A stretch of 64,000 bases of DNA from Caballeronia catudaia (GTDB taxonomy: Bacteria > Pseudomonadota > Gammaproteobacteria > Burkholderiales > Burkholderiaceae). The stretch spans positions 1 to 64,000 of the forward strand of contig NZ_FCOF02000003.1 of assembly GCF_001544755.2 (NCBI RefSeq). Direction: 5' to 3'. Both the position numbers and the translations under genes were made by a program. This document shows, one piece after another, positions 1 through 8,324 of this stretch (position 1 is its first letter; each line of letters starts with the position of its first letter). The notes under the pieces were generated by a model. That model was given only the letters and a program-made list of their open reading frames with translations, was not told where the DNA came from and did no database searches.

Positions 1-1
1 G

Positions 2-460
2 TTAATGTTTAGCGCTTTGAGATTGGCTCGCTGAGGCAAGTGTCGCAGCGAAGACCTCGAATGGCGAATGGAACGCGTGGGTTGCGCGCGGCCGGCTGTT
101 CAGGCTGTCGGCGATGGCATCGAGCTCGTCCTGAGTGTAGACCGAGAGGTCGGTGCCCTTAGGCAAATATTGACGGAGCAATCCGTTGGTGTTTTCGCAG
201 GTCCCGCGCTGCCAGGGGCTATGTGGGTCGCAGAAGTACACGCGCACGCCAGTGGCTGCAGTGAGTTCTTGATGCCGCGACATTTCTTTTCCCTGGTCGT
301 AGGTAAAGGTTCGTCGCAGCGGTGCTGCAATCGAGTTGAGTTTGGCAGAGAAGCCCGCCAGCGCTGAAGCGGCGGTGGCGTCTTCCATCTTGGCGAGCAG
401 CACTAGACGGCTGGTCCGTTCGACCAGGACGCCGACAGACGATTGATTTCCGGCGCCCTT
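2..460 (-). pseudogene. IS30-family transposase, 3' fragment (3' exon of an intron insertion)
   Basis: The reading frame encodes the C-terminal catalytic half of an IS30-family DDE transposase. Typical blocks are visible: GAGNQSSVGVLVERTSR, TYDQGKEMSRH, FCDPHSPWQRGTCENTNG (with the conserved D and E) and SLNSRPRATH, and the natural stop is at 2-4. The N-terminal DNA-binding half is missing. The frame begins at lysine AAG (458-460), exactly where the upstream sequence changes into the 3' end of a group II intron, so this is the downstream exon of an interrupted transposase. It has no start codon and should be inactive. Confidence 0.85.
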
Positions 461-675
461 GTCGGGTAAGAACGTGCCGTTGCCGGCACGTTCTCCCCTA
501 AGAACCGGACGGGCGAGTCACCCCCGCATCCGGCTCAAGCCATTCTTCAGCACCATGGGGTGGCACCGGACAGGCTGACGGGATGTTTCGCGGCGCGACG
601 ACGGGCAAAGTAGGACGTCCATGCCCGATCGAACGGATTGGCCGGCCCACGAACCTTGACGTGACGCGTAATCTG
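461..675 (-). mobile_element. Group II intron, 3' terminal fragment (maturase remnant, domains V and VI)
   Basis: Reading the minus strand, 675-545 encodes a remnant of a group II intron maturase C-terminus (RHVKVRGPANPFDRAW, typical of the region before the HNH motif), with the HNH part deleted. Next comes a domain V hairpin at 537-503: the lower stem GAGCCGGA pairs with TCCGGTTC and contains the catalytic AGC triad. Domain VI follows as an 11-bp stem capped by GCAA, with an unpaired adenine at 467, seven bases from the intron end CTTACCCGAC (470-461). That is the usual branch-point spacing. All 5' domains are gone, so self-splicing is impossible. No homology search was possible; the structure and the exact exon join make the call firm. 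Confidence 0.8.
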
Positions 676-798
676 TGCCGCCCGGATCTGCACCGGATCG
701 TTCGGCAACCGTCGCTGGTAGACAACCCGGTCAGCGTCATCGCTGACGACGACCACACTGTTGTTCGAGTGCAAGTCGATTCCACTAAACTTATTCAT
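676..798 (-). pseudogene. IS110-family transposase, N-terminal fragment
   Basis: Forty-one codons starting at ATG 798 match the start of IS110-family transposases (MNKFSGIDLHSNNSVVVV...RLPNDP), including the first acidic residue of the RuvC-like DEDD site in SGIDLHS. After QIRAA the frame runs directly into group II intron maturase sequence, so about 90% of the transposase is missing. AGGAGG lies seven bases before the start. The fusion shows that a deletion or recombination joined two unrelated mobile elements. Confidence 0.8.
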
Positions 799-876
799 GC
801 CGGCCTCCTGTGCGTCACGTCGGTGTTCGCACCCTGACTGTACGCCGCACGTTCGATTCCAACGGAGGGAGGTCGG

Positions 877-1095
877 CTATATGATTATCAAAACCGCAGC
901 GTGTACCCAGCCCTTGAAGCAATCGTCATCGTCTTGCGCGACGAGCACGTCCTTGAAAAGCGGCGGTCTTTCATACGGCGCGTGACGCTCGTCGCCGACG
1001 AGCACGATGCGCCCTTCGAAGCCGTAGCTTCGCAACGCTTCGGCCGCGCGCGCGCCCGCCTGTCCCGCGCCGATGATCAAAACGGTCTGCCTCAT
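877..1095 (-). pseudogene. Ferredoxin reductase of a ring-hydroxylating oxygenase, truncated
   Basis: Seventy-two residues starting at ATG 1095 show the N-terminal FAD-binding Rossmann motif (LIIGAGQAGARAAEALR) and the HAPYERPPLFKDVL block of NAD(P)H:ferredoxin reductases that feed Rieske dioxygenases (AndAa/BphA4 type, usually about 400 aa). Homology ends near residue 58 and the last residues are unrelated, so the gene is cut off just before the IS110/intron debris. It follows a Rieske ferredoxin remnant on the same strand, the normal gene order for these electron-transfer pairs. Confidence 0.75.
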
Positions 1096-1120
1096 GTTCG
1101 TCGCTCCGCAATCGTGCGCA

Positions 1121-1385
1121 TCAAAGATCGATGTAGACCTCGCCGGCTTCCACCTGCACGCCGCGCCGTGCGGATGTCGAAGCGCCCCTGATGCAACGGA
1201 CATTCGATGCAACCGTCTTCCATATAACCCTCGCTCAACAGCGCGAACTGACGCGTGCAAACGTTGTGCGTGGCGTGCACTTCGTCGTTGAGCAAATAGA
1301 GCGCGATGTGCTGCTCGCCGATCGTCACGCCGAGCGGCTCGTCTTCCACCAGATCGGCGAGTTTCGCCGCGAACTTGAGCGCCAT
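1121..1385 (-). pseudogene. Rieske 2Fe-2S ferredoxin with internal deletion
   Basis: From ATG 1385 the product starts like the ferredoxin of anthranilate-type dioxygenases (MALKFAAKLADLVEDEPLGV). It has one cluster half-site where C-x-H is expected but reads CTRQ, and an intact second half-site CPLH. After FDIRT the frame is lost. A second frame resumes the true C-terminus (VQVEAGEVYIDL, stop at 1121-1123), so roughly 15 codons are deleted out of frame. The first half-site CTR instead of CTH would also lose a cluster ligand. The gene is dead. It was probably co-transcribed with the reductase remnant downstream. Confidence 0.7.
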
Positions 1386-1552
1386 GTGTCGCCTCTTCCG
1401 GATATTGTCAGTGTGCTGATGAATATGTTGGACGTATGCGAGCAGGACTTTTCTGCGAGTCAAGCGATTCAAAATAATGGCTTTCCCGTAGACGATCGGG
1501 CATACGCGCGCTTGTGCGATGATTCGAGGCTCCGTCACGATTTCATCGCGTC

Positions 1553-2455
1553 ATGCCGTCCGTCACCGTCTCGCGCGCGAGCCACCTGCCGCTCGCAAGC
1601 ATTGGCTTCATCCTTGCTTCGATGCTTTGCTTCGCGATCGTCGATACGCTTGCGAAAGCGATTGCGCTGCACTATCCGGCAAACGAACTGACCTTCTTTC
1701 GCATGTTGTTCGGTCTCGTGCCCGCCATCGCCGTGTCCTGTGTCGGCGAGCGTTCGCTGATGGATCGCGCGCGGCGTCTCGACTTCAAGGGGCAGACATG
1801 GCGCGCGCTGACGCTGCTCGGCGCGTCGGGTTTCTTCTTCGCGGGCCTGCCCTATATTCCGCTCGGCGAGGCGTTGGCGATCGCGTATTCGGAGACGCTG
1901 ATCGTCGTTGTGCTCGCGCCGTTCATCCTGAAGGAAAGGCTCACGATGCGCTCGGCCGTCACGGCGTTAATCGGTTTCGCAGGCGTGCTGCTCGTCGTGC
2001 GGCCGGGCGGCGGTGAATCGAGCTGGCTCGGGCCGATGCTCCTGCTGTCGAGCGCGTTGTGCGGCGCACTGTCGATCATCCAGATCAAGCGCATTCGCCC
2101 CACCGACGATTCGCGCACCACGGTGCTGTTCTTCACGACTGTGGGCACCGTTGTCGCCGGCGGCCCGCTCCCGTTCAACTGGAAGACCCCTACCTTCGAC
2201 GCGCTTCTTCTGATGGCGCGTCTGGGCGCATTGGCGACGGTCGGCCAGATCCTGATGACGGTGGCCTTCCGACGCGCCGACGCAGGCACGCTCGCGCCCT
2301 TCAACTACACGAGCATCGTGTGGGCGGCGTTGTTCGCCTATATCGCATGGGGCGAAACCATCGCGCCGCTTTCGCTCGCGGGCATCGCGTTGAGCGTCGG
2401 CAGCGCGATCGCCGTTGCATGGCAACGCAAGATCCCGGAAGGACCGCTTGCGTAA
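1553..2455 (+). CDS. DMT-superfamily exporter (EamA family)
   Basis: A 300-residue inner-membrane protein with about ten hydrophobic segments arranged as two EamA repeats (about residues 14-145 and 155-290), the usual length and layout of drug/metabolite transporters. Such proteins export amino acids or other small metabolites; the substrate cannot be read from the sequence. The stop codon is six bases before the LysR gene, so the two are probably one transcript, and a D-threonine-aldolase-like gene follows. An amino-acid-related substrate is a guess from that context. Confidence 0.85.
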   Translation: MPSVTVSRASHLPLASIGFILASMLCFAIVDTLAKAIALHYPANELTFFRMLFGLVPAIAVSCVGERSLMDRARRLDFKGQTWRALTLLGASGFFFAGLPYIPLGEALAIAYSETLIVVVLAPFILKERLTMRSAVTALIGFAGVLLVVRPGGGESSWLGPMLLLSSALCGALSIIQIKRIRPTDDSRTTVLFFTTVGTVVAGGPLPFNWKTPTFDALLLMARLGALATVGQILMTVAFRRADAGTLAPFNYTSIVWAALFAYIAWGETIAPLSLAGIALSVGSAIAVAWQRKIPEGPLA

Positions 2456-2461
2456 ATCACG

Positions 2462-3376
2462 ATGACCGATACCGCCGATACCACCGACATTCGCTTCCTT
2501 CTCACGATTCAGCAGAGCGGCAGTCTCGTCGCGACAGGACGCAGGCTCGGACTGTCGCCCTCGGCGGTCTCGCAGCGCCTGCAACAGCTCGAAAAGAAGC
2601 TTGGAACGCGTCTCATCGACCGGACCGCGCGCAAGCTGCAATTCACCGATGAAGGCGCGTTGCTGTGTCAACGCGGCGCCGAGTTGATCGAACAGTTCGA
2701 TGCGCTGCTCGACGAGTTGCAGGTGCGCCGTGGGGGACTCGTCGGAAATCTGAAGGTCAATGCGCCGCTCGGCTTCGGGCGAAAGTATCTCGCGCCTGTC
2801 ATGGCGGATTTTCAGCGCGATCATCCCAATGTCGATATCGCGCTCACGCTCTCCGATCAGCCCTTGACCGAGACCGCCGACCGTTTCGATGTCGTCGTGC
2901 ATATCGGCGAGTTGCGCGCGTCCAATCTCGTCGGTCACGCGATCGCGCCGAATGCGCGCTTCGTGTGCGCGTCGCCCGCATTCGTGAAGCGCTTCGGCAT
3001 GCCCGAGTCGCCGCAGGATCTCGCGCAATTGCCTTGCATCGTGCTGCAGGAGAACAAGGAAGATGCGTCGCTGTGGCACTTCAGCAAGGGGCGCACGAGT
3101 CGCAGCGTGCGCGTTGCATCCAGGCTCGCCTGCAACGATGGCGATGTGATCCGGCGTTGGGGCATCGAAGGACGCGGCATCATCCTGCGCTCCGAGTGGG
3201 ATATCGCCGACGATATCCGCACGGGCGCGCTGGTGCGGTTGCTGCCGTCGTGGAAGACGCCCGATGCGAACGTGGTTGCGCTCACGCGCAGTCGTGCGGG
3301 CCTGCCGCGCAGAACGCGCGAGTTCATGCAGTTCCTGCAATCGCGGTTCCGGCCGCAGCCGCCGTGGCGCAGTTGA
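2462..3376 (+). CDS. LysR-family transcriptional regulator
   Basis: A 304-residue LysR regulator with the winged-helix domain at residues 8-66 (GLSPSAVSQRLQQLEKKLGTRL) and an effector-binding domain from about residue 90. The unusual N-terminus and the GNLKVNAPLGFGR block resemble the AaeR/DsdC-like subgroup that starts its sensor domain with G-L-hydrophobic-VNAP. It is coupled to the DMT exporter and lies just upstream of the D-threonine-aldolase-like gene, so it probably controls one or both. It is unusual in being co-directional with both neighbours. Confidence 0.88.
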   Translation: MTDTADTTDIRFLLTIQQSGSLVATGRRLGLSPSAVSQRLQQLEKKLGTRLIDRTARKLQFTDEGALLCQRGAELIEQFDALLDELQVRRGGLVGNLKVNAPLGFGRKYLAPVMADFQRDHPNVDIALTLSDQPLTETADRFDVVVHIGELRASNLVGHAIAPNARFVCASPAFVKRFGMPESPQDLAQLPCIVLQENKEDASLWHFSKGRTSRSVRVASRLACNDGDVIRRWGIEGRGIILRSEWDIADDIRTGALVRLLPSWKTPDANVVALTRSRAGLPRRTREFMQFLQSRFRPQPPWRS

Positions 3377-3377
3377 A

Positions 3378-3396
3378 GATTCAGTTTTGCTGAATC
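3378..3396 (+). terminator. Possible hairpin after the LysR gene
   Basis: GATTCAG and CTGAATC form a 7-bp stem around a TTTTG loop immediately after the LysR stop. There is no long T tract downstream, so it may be a weak terminator or a regulator-binding palindrome. Confidence 0.35.
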
Positions 3397-3473
3397 ATGG
3401 ATTGAACGTGGCTTAATCGAAGCAATCCTATAATCGACACCATTGCCGAACGACGCTTGCAGGAGCCGCAATC

Positions 3474-4613
3474 GTGAACGATCACATCATGAATATCGAG
3501 CAGCTCGACACACCCGCCGCGATCGTCGATATCGCGAGAATGCAGCACAACATCGACGTCATGCAGTCGCGTATGAACGCGCTCGGCGTGTCGTTCCGTC
3601 CGCATGTGAAGACGACGAAGTGTGTCGATGTCGTGCGCGCGCAGATCGCGGCGGGCGCACGGGGCATCACCGTATCGACGTTGAAGGAAGCTGAGCAATT
3701 CTTCGCGGCGGGCATCGTCGACATTCTTTACGCCGTCGGTATCGTGCCCGCGAAACTGCCGCGCGCGATGGCGCTGAAGCACGAAGGCTGCGATCTGAAG
3801 ATCATCGCTGACAACGCGGCGGCGGCATCGGCGATCGTCGAGTTTTGCAAGGCCGCCAATGGCACGTTCGAAGTCTGGCTGGAGATCGACACGGACGGTC
3901 ATCGCTCGGGCCTCTCGCCCGACGACGATGCGCTACTCACGATCGGCCGCATTCTTCAGGATGGCGGCATCGAAGTGGGCGGCGTGATGACGCACGCGGG
4001 TTCGAGTTATGAACTGAACGATCCCGAAGCGCTTGCCGCGCTCGCCGAGCAGGAACGCGCGGGCTGCGTGCGCGCGGCCGAACGTCTGCGCGCGGCGGGC
4101 ATTGCGTGCAGGACCGTCAGCGTCGGCTCGACACCCACCGCGCTTGCCGCGAAAGGTCTCGCGGGCGTCACCGAAGTGCGCGCGGGCGTCTATGTGTTCT
4201 TCGATCTGGTGATGGCCAACGTCGGCGCATGCACGACGAGCGATATCGCATTGAGCGTGCTCACGAGCGTCATCGGTCATCAGCCCGACAAGGGCTGGGT
4301 CATCGTCGATGCAGGTTGGATGGCGATGAGCCGCGACCGCGGCACGTCGAAGCAGATGCACGATTATGGCTATGGTCTCGCCTGCGGACTCGACGGCACG
4401 CCGCTCGAAGCCTGTGCGCTAGTCGGCGCGAATCAGGAGCACGGCATTCTCGCGGTGGAGCATGCCGATGACGTCGCGCGGCGCTTTCCGATCGGCATGA
4501 AACTGCGCATCCTGCCGAATCATGCATGCGCGACGGGCGCGCAATATCCCGAGTATCACGCGCTTGCAAGCGATGGCAACACGGTTGCATGGCCGCGCTT
4601 TCACGGCTGGTGA
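3474..4613 (+). CDS. D-threonine aldolase-like PLP enzyme (DSD1/alanine-racemase fold)
   Basis: A 379-residue fold-type III PLP enzyme. The Schiff-base lysine lies in RPHVKTTKC, and the phosphate-binding GSTPTA and the metal-site motif PNHACAT near the C-terminus are present. Family members are D-threonine aldolases, D-3-hydroxyaspartate enzymes and D-serine dehydratases. They cleave or dehydrate D-beta-hydroxy amino acids and use a divalent metal next to PLP. The GTG start at 3474 is preferred because AGGAG lies eight bases upstream; ATG 3489 is an alternative. Adjacent exporter and LysR genes suggest a small D-amino-acid module. The exact substrate is not decided by the sequence. Confidence 0.8.
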   Translation: MNDHIMNIEQLDTPAAIVDIARMQHNIDVMQSRMNALGVSFRPHVKTTKCVDVVRAQIAAGARGITVSTLKEAEQFFAAGIVDILYAVGIVPAKLPRAMALKHEGCDLKIIADNAAAASAIVEFCKAANGTFEVWLEIDTDGHRSGLSPDDDALLTIGRILQDGGIEVGGVMTHAGSSYELNDPEALAALAEQERAGCVRAAERLRAAGIACRTVSVGSTPTALAAKGLAGVTEVRAGVYVFFDLVMANVGACTTSDIALSVLTSVIGHQPDKGWVIVDAGWMAMSRDRGTSKQMHDYGYGLACGLDGTPLEACALVGANQEHGILAVEHADDVARRFPIGMKLRILPNHACATGAQYPEYHALASDGNTVAWPRFHGW

Positions 4614-4765
4614 TGCGCGAATCGCTCGTGCACGATGAGCCCGCCGTACGCGAGCCCCGCCGCCAGACTCGTGCAGCCGCTATAGCTGACGAAACCGAGC
4701 GCCCATCCTTCATCGCCGACGACGATGCGCAGCGCGAGCGCAAGCCCGGATCTCCGAAAAGTGGT

Positions 4766-5017
4766 CTATTCCTCGCCCTTTACCCACTTTTTGGTGGCTT
4801 GGTAGCCGCGTTTCGATGTATCGGCGATGGCGTGACCGGCCGATTTCGCGCCGTCGCCGATCGCGTGAGCGGCATCGCGCGCCGCGTGTCCGGTCTGGCG
4901 TCCGGCTGATTTGACGTCTTCCTTGAACTGATGCGCGCCCGACGCCACGCTCGCGTGTGCAAGCGGGCTGAGCGCGATCAGCAGAAACAGAACGATGAGC
5001 GAAGTGGTCTTTTTCAT
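4766..5017 (-). CDS. Small secreted or lipid-interacting alanine/lysine-rich protein
   Basis: An 83-residue protein with a clear Sec signal peptide (MKKTTSLIVLFLLIALSPLAHA), giving a mature domain of about 60 residues that is polar and repeat-like: SAGRQTGHAARDAAHAIGDGAKSAGHAIADTSKRG. The AKSAGHA-type heptad repetition is typical of small periplasmic helical proteins of unknown role in Burkholderia. No function can be assigned. It is followed on the same strand by nothing recognisable and lies convergent to the aldolase gene. Confidence 0.7.
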   Translation of the reverse strand: MKKTTSLIVLFLLIALSPLAHASVASGAHQFKEDVKSAGRQTGHAARDAAHAIGDGAKSAGHAIADTSKRGYQATKKWVKGEE

Positions 5018-5102
5018 GCGGCGATTCTCGCATAACACGCCGGACTGACTTCCCGGCTCAAAATCGAAACGCGTTCCGATAAAAACCGGAACGGAACGTT
5101 GC

Positions 5103-6317
5103 TCAGCAGGACGTCGGCCGCAAACGCTCGACTTCGAGCCCGAAGAACGGACGCAGCCGCGTGCCGGCAACGTTGCCGAGGAACGCTGCGACGAGCCACA
5201 GCCAGCCGTGCAGACTGCCGGACACGATGCCGCTGAAGTACGCGCCGATGTTGCAGCCATACGCCAGCCGCGCGCCGTAACCGAGCAGCAAACCGCCGAC
5301 GATCGCCGCGATCAGCGAGCGCATCGGCACCCGCCAGACCGGCGCATAACGGCCGGCGAGCGCGGCGGCAAGCATCGCGCCGAGCACGATGCCGATATCC
5401 ATCACGGATGTGACATCGCGGGAAATCGGAGCGGCGAGCGCGGCAGCATTGGCCTGGCTCGTCCAGTACGGCCAGCTCGCGGTATTGGCGCCGAACATGG
5501 CCGCCGCTTTCGCGCCCCACAGCGCAAACGCCGACGTGATGCCCCACGGCCGCCCGGACAGCGCGAGCGTCGCGAAATTGAGCACGGCGAGCGCGATGCC
5601 GCCGGCCACGAGCGGCCACGGCCCGTGCAGCCACGGCGAGGTGTGCGGCGGCTGCACGTGCGCCGCGACGAGCTTCCCGTGACGGCGCTTTTCGATGACG
5701 ACCGTCAGCGCCGCGATCAGCGCGAACGCGATCCAGTTGATTGCGAGCGCGGGTCCGGCGCCCAGCGACTTGACGAGCGAAACCGGCTGCAAGTGCGGCA
5801 GCGCGGTCCAGAACGGCATGTGCGCGGTCGCGATGACGGACCCCGCGATGAACGCGGCAAGCGTCACGATCATGCGCGTGCTGCCGCCGCCGACCGTATA
5901 GAGCGTGCCCGACGCGCAGCCACCGCCCAGTTGCATGCCGATGCCGAATATGAACGCGCCCACGATCACCGACGTGCCTGCCGGCGACACGAGCCCCGTC
6001 ACGGGCGTGCCGAAGAGCGTGCCTGCGGCGAGCGCGGGGAAGAACAGCCCGACGCCGACCGCGAGCATCAGCATTTGCGCGCGCAGGCCGGCCCCGCGGC
6101 CATCCGCGATGAACACGCGCCACGCCGACGTGAAACCGAACGCCGCGTGATAAAGCGAGATGCCGAGCAACGCGCCGACGACATACAGCGCGGCCTGACG
6201 CGCACCGACGGTCTGCCCGAGATACCACGCGCCGACCACTATCAGGAGCGCGGCGATGCCGAGCGGCCCGGGATTGATATTCGCGCGGCGGGGAAGCGGA
6301 GTAGCGAGATCTGACAT
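5103..6317 (-). CDS. YeeE/YedE-family membrane transporter (sulfur-compound import)
   Basis: A 404-residue integral membrane protein with about ten membrane segments and the two hallmark cysteine motifs of the YeeE/YedE (DUF395) family: GGGCASGT with Cys134 and GARLAYGCNIG with Cys355. In the characterised TsuA relative, such cysteines pass thiosulfate across the membrane; import of thiosulfate or a related sulfur species is inferred here. No sulfurtransferase (TusA/YeeD) gene is adjacent, which is unusual for the family. It is transcribed divergently from the RibD-like gene. Confidence 0.85.
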   Translation of the reverse strand: MSDLATPLPRRANINPGPLGIAALLIVVGAWYLGQTVGARQAALYVVGALLGISLYHAAFGFTSAWRVFIADGRGAGLRAQMLMLAVGVGLFFPALAAGTLFGTPVTGLVSPAGTSVIVGAFIFGIGMQLGGGCASGTLYTVGGGSTRMIVTLAAFIAGSVIATAHMPFWTALPHLQPVSLVKSLGAGPALAINWIAFALIAALTVVIEKRRHGKLVAAHVQPPHTSPWLHGPWPLVAGGIALAVLNFATLALSGRPWGITSAFALWGAKAAAMFGANTASWPYWTSQANAAALAAPISRDVTSVMDIGIVLGAMLAAALAGRYAPVWRVPMRSLIAAIVGGLLLGYGARLAYGCNIGAYFSGIVSGSLHGWLWLVAAFLGNVAGTRLRPFFGLEVERLRPTSC

Positions 6318-6437
6318 GAGATAAGCCGTTGCAATAAAAAGCGGAACAACTCACATTTTCTCGCGTATCGGGGTTTCGTGCTGAGCGGCACGAAGCTTGC
6401 ACGCGAAACCGTATTCGCCCTTCGCCGGAGTTCTCGC

Positions 6438-7118
6438 ATGCATATCGTCTGCCACATGATGTCCTCGATCGATGGACGCAGTCTCACCGATAACTGGAAT
6501 CTCGATTTCGCATCACCGACCTACGAAGACACGGCCGCGCGCTTCGACGCCGACGCGTGGGCATGCGGCCGCGTCACGATGCAGGAGATCTCGCACGGCA
6601 AGGACCGCGACTATCCGCGCGGGCTCGCGAAAGGCCCGATTTCGCGAACGGATCATTTCGCCAAGCGCGACGCCAGCCAGTACGCGATTTCGATCGATCC
6701 CAAGGGACGCGTCGCATGGAAGAGCAGCACGGCGCTCGATTCGCATATCGTCGAAGTGCTCGCCGAAAACGTCGAGGACGATTACCTCGCGCATCTGCAA
6801 GCGATCGGCGCGTCGTATGTATTCGGCGGCAAGGAGGATATCGAACTGAAGCGTGTCGTCGATACGCTTGGGCGCGAGCTGAAAATCCGCAAGCTGATCG
6901 TCGAAGGCGGCGGGCACGTGTCGGGCGCGTTCGTCAATGCGCAACTCGCGGATGAAGTCAGCGTGCTCCTGATTCCGCTCGTCGATGGGCGCGAGGCGCA
7001 TACGTCATCGTTCGAAATCGCGATGGACGCATGGCGCAAGCCCACGTACCTGAAGCTCGATTCGGTCGAGAAGCTCGATCACGACGTCGTGTGGCTGCGC
7101 TATGCGCGCAGGAACTGA
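6438..7118 (+). CDS. Dihydrofolate reductase-family protein (RibD C-terminal domain)
   Basis: A 226-residue single-domain protein matching the RibD_C fold. It has the N-terminal HMMSSIDGR segment, the VFGGKEDIEL and LIVEGGGHVSGAF nucleotide-binding blocks, and the ADEVSVLLIPL strand. Such proteins are NAD(P)H-dependent reductases of unclear physiological substrate; despite the name they seldom reduce dihydrofolate. ATG 6438 is chosen because homology begins there, although the frame is open from 6378. No partner gene makes its role clearer. Confidence 0.8.
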   Translation: MHIVCHMMSSIDGRSLTDNWNLDFASPTYEDTAARFDADAWACGRVTMQEISHGKDRDYPRGLAKGPISRTDHFAKRDASQYAISIDPKGRVAWKSSTALDSHIVEVLAENVEDDYLAHLQAIGASYVFGGKEDIELKRVVDTLGRELKIRKLIVEGGGHVSGAFVNAQLADEVSVLLIPLVDGREAHTSSFEIAMDAWRKPTYLKLDSVEKLDHDVVWLRYARRN

Positions 7119-7193
7119 CGCGCCTTCTTCGCCGGAACGAAGCTTGCTGTAAGCATGCTGCAATGCCCGCAAACGTCTGATATCGGAGCGCGC

Positions 7194-8324
7194 ATGAAGG
7201 CATCGTCGGAAGACCAGGACTTGGTCGTGCTCGTCCATTGCGGCGGCGAAAAGGCCGCGCGCGGACAGCATGAAATCGACACACAGCGCGCCCTCGCCGC
7301 TCAGCTCGCCGCGCTTCTCGACGCGCCCTTCTGCGGCGAATTCGATGCCGCGCGGGGTCATACGCATCGCTATCTCGTTCCCGACGACACGCTCTCGCAC
7401 GACGACGCCACGCGCATGGGCATTGCGCATGAACACGATTTTTTCGGCGGCGTGGTGCCGTATCCGTTCGTCGCGACGAAAGTCATCGCGCATGGATTGC
7501 CGCCCGGCGCGCGCGCGAAGCCGCCCGGATGGTCTGACCAACTCGCGAGCCGTACCAGCGATCTCGTGCTGCCCGGCTTTTCCGTTTTTTCGCGCGACGA
7601 TGCGCACGCCGCCGCCACGCTGCTGTGGAAAAACGGCGCGGTGAGGCTCAAGCGTCCGTCGGGAATCGGCGGGAGCGGACAGGCGGTCATCGCCGATAAA
7701 AACGAGCTCGACGCCCAGCTCGACGATGTCGGCGACGAAACGCTTGCCGCCGAAGGCATCGTGCTGGAGCGGGACTTGGAAGACGTGGCGACATTCAGCG
7801 TCGGCCACGTGCGCGTCCGCGCGCACGAAGCGAGCTATTTCGGCGTGCAACATCTGACGCGCAACAATCACGGACACAACGTGTACGGCGGCTCCGATCT
7901 CGTCGTCGTGCGCGGCGGATTCGACGCGCTTGAAGGCATCGACATGCCCGACGACGCGCGCATCGCGATCCGGCGCGCACGCGCGTTCGATGCGGCCGTT
8001 CACGATGCCTTTCCGGATTTTTTTGCATCGCGCCGCAACTACGACGTGGCCTGCGGCACGGACGATGAAGGCCGTCACCTTTGCGGCGTGCTGGAGCAGT
8101 CATGGCGCATCGGCGGCGCGAGCGGCGCGGAAATCGCCGCGTTGCGCGCGTTTGCGAACGATCCTGCGCTTCGCGTCGTGCGCGCGTCGACGGTCGAAGC
8201 GTATGGCGCCGCCGTCGGCGTGCCCGCGAACGCGTGCATCGACTATCGCGGCGTGGACCCGCGCACGGGACCCATCACGAAGTTTCATACGGTCGACACG
8301 ACGGTCAAAGGAGCGAGCGAATGA
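7194..8324 (+). CDS. DUF3182 family protein (ATP-grasp-like)
   Basis: A 376-residue protein of the DUF3182 type. The central part contains a glycine-rich, ATP-grasp-like strand pair (VRLKRPSGIGGSGQAV, then IVLERDLEDVATFSVGHV), and an acidic C-terminal motif (EQSWRIGGASGAEI) follows. The enzyme activity is unknown; a ligase-like reaction is only suggested by the fold hint. Its stop overlaps the start of the following hydrolase (ATGA), so the two are translationally coupled. The frame is open from 7155, but ATG 7194 is a more likely start. Confidence 0.7.
   Translation: MKASSEDQDLVVLVHCGGEKAARGQHEIDTQRALAAQLAALLDAPFCGEFDAARGHTHRYLVPDDTLSHDDATRMGIAHEHDFFGGVVPYPFVATKVIAHGLPPGARAKPPGWSDQLASRTSDLVLPGFSVFSRDDAHAAATLLWKNGAVRLKRPSGIGGSGQAVIADKNELDAQLDDVGDETLAAEGIVLERDLEDVATFSVGHVRVRAHEASYFGVQHLTRNNHGHNVYGGSDLVVVRGGFDALEGIDMPDDARIAIRRARAFDAAVHDAFPDFFASRRNYDVACGTDDEGRHLCGVLEQSWRIGGASGAEIAALRAFANDPALRVVRASTVEAYGAAVGVPANACIDYRGVDPRTGPITKFHTVDTTVKGASE

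Noticed and set aside
471-492. AACGTGCCG-TTGC-CGGCACGTT palindrome looked like an intrinsic terminator.
   Set aside because: Position, GNRA loop on the minus strand, bulged A and the adjacent domain V show that it is the stem of group II intron domain VI.
4604-4745. Minus-strand open frame encoding a hydrophobic tail (LALRIVVGDEGWALGFV..GLAYGGLIVHERF) after the aldolase.
   Set aside because: It could be the C-terminus of a lost membrane protein, but it has an in-frame stop upstream, no start codon, and overlaps the end of the aldolase gene; evidence is too thin to call a pseudogene.
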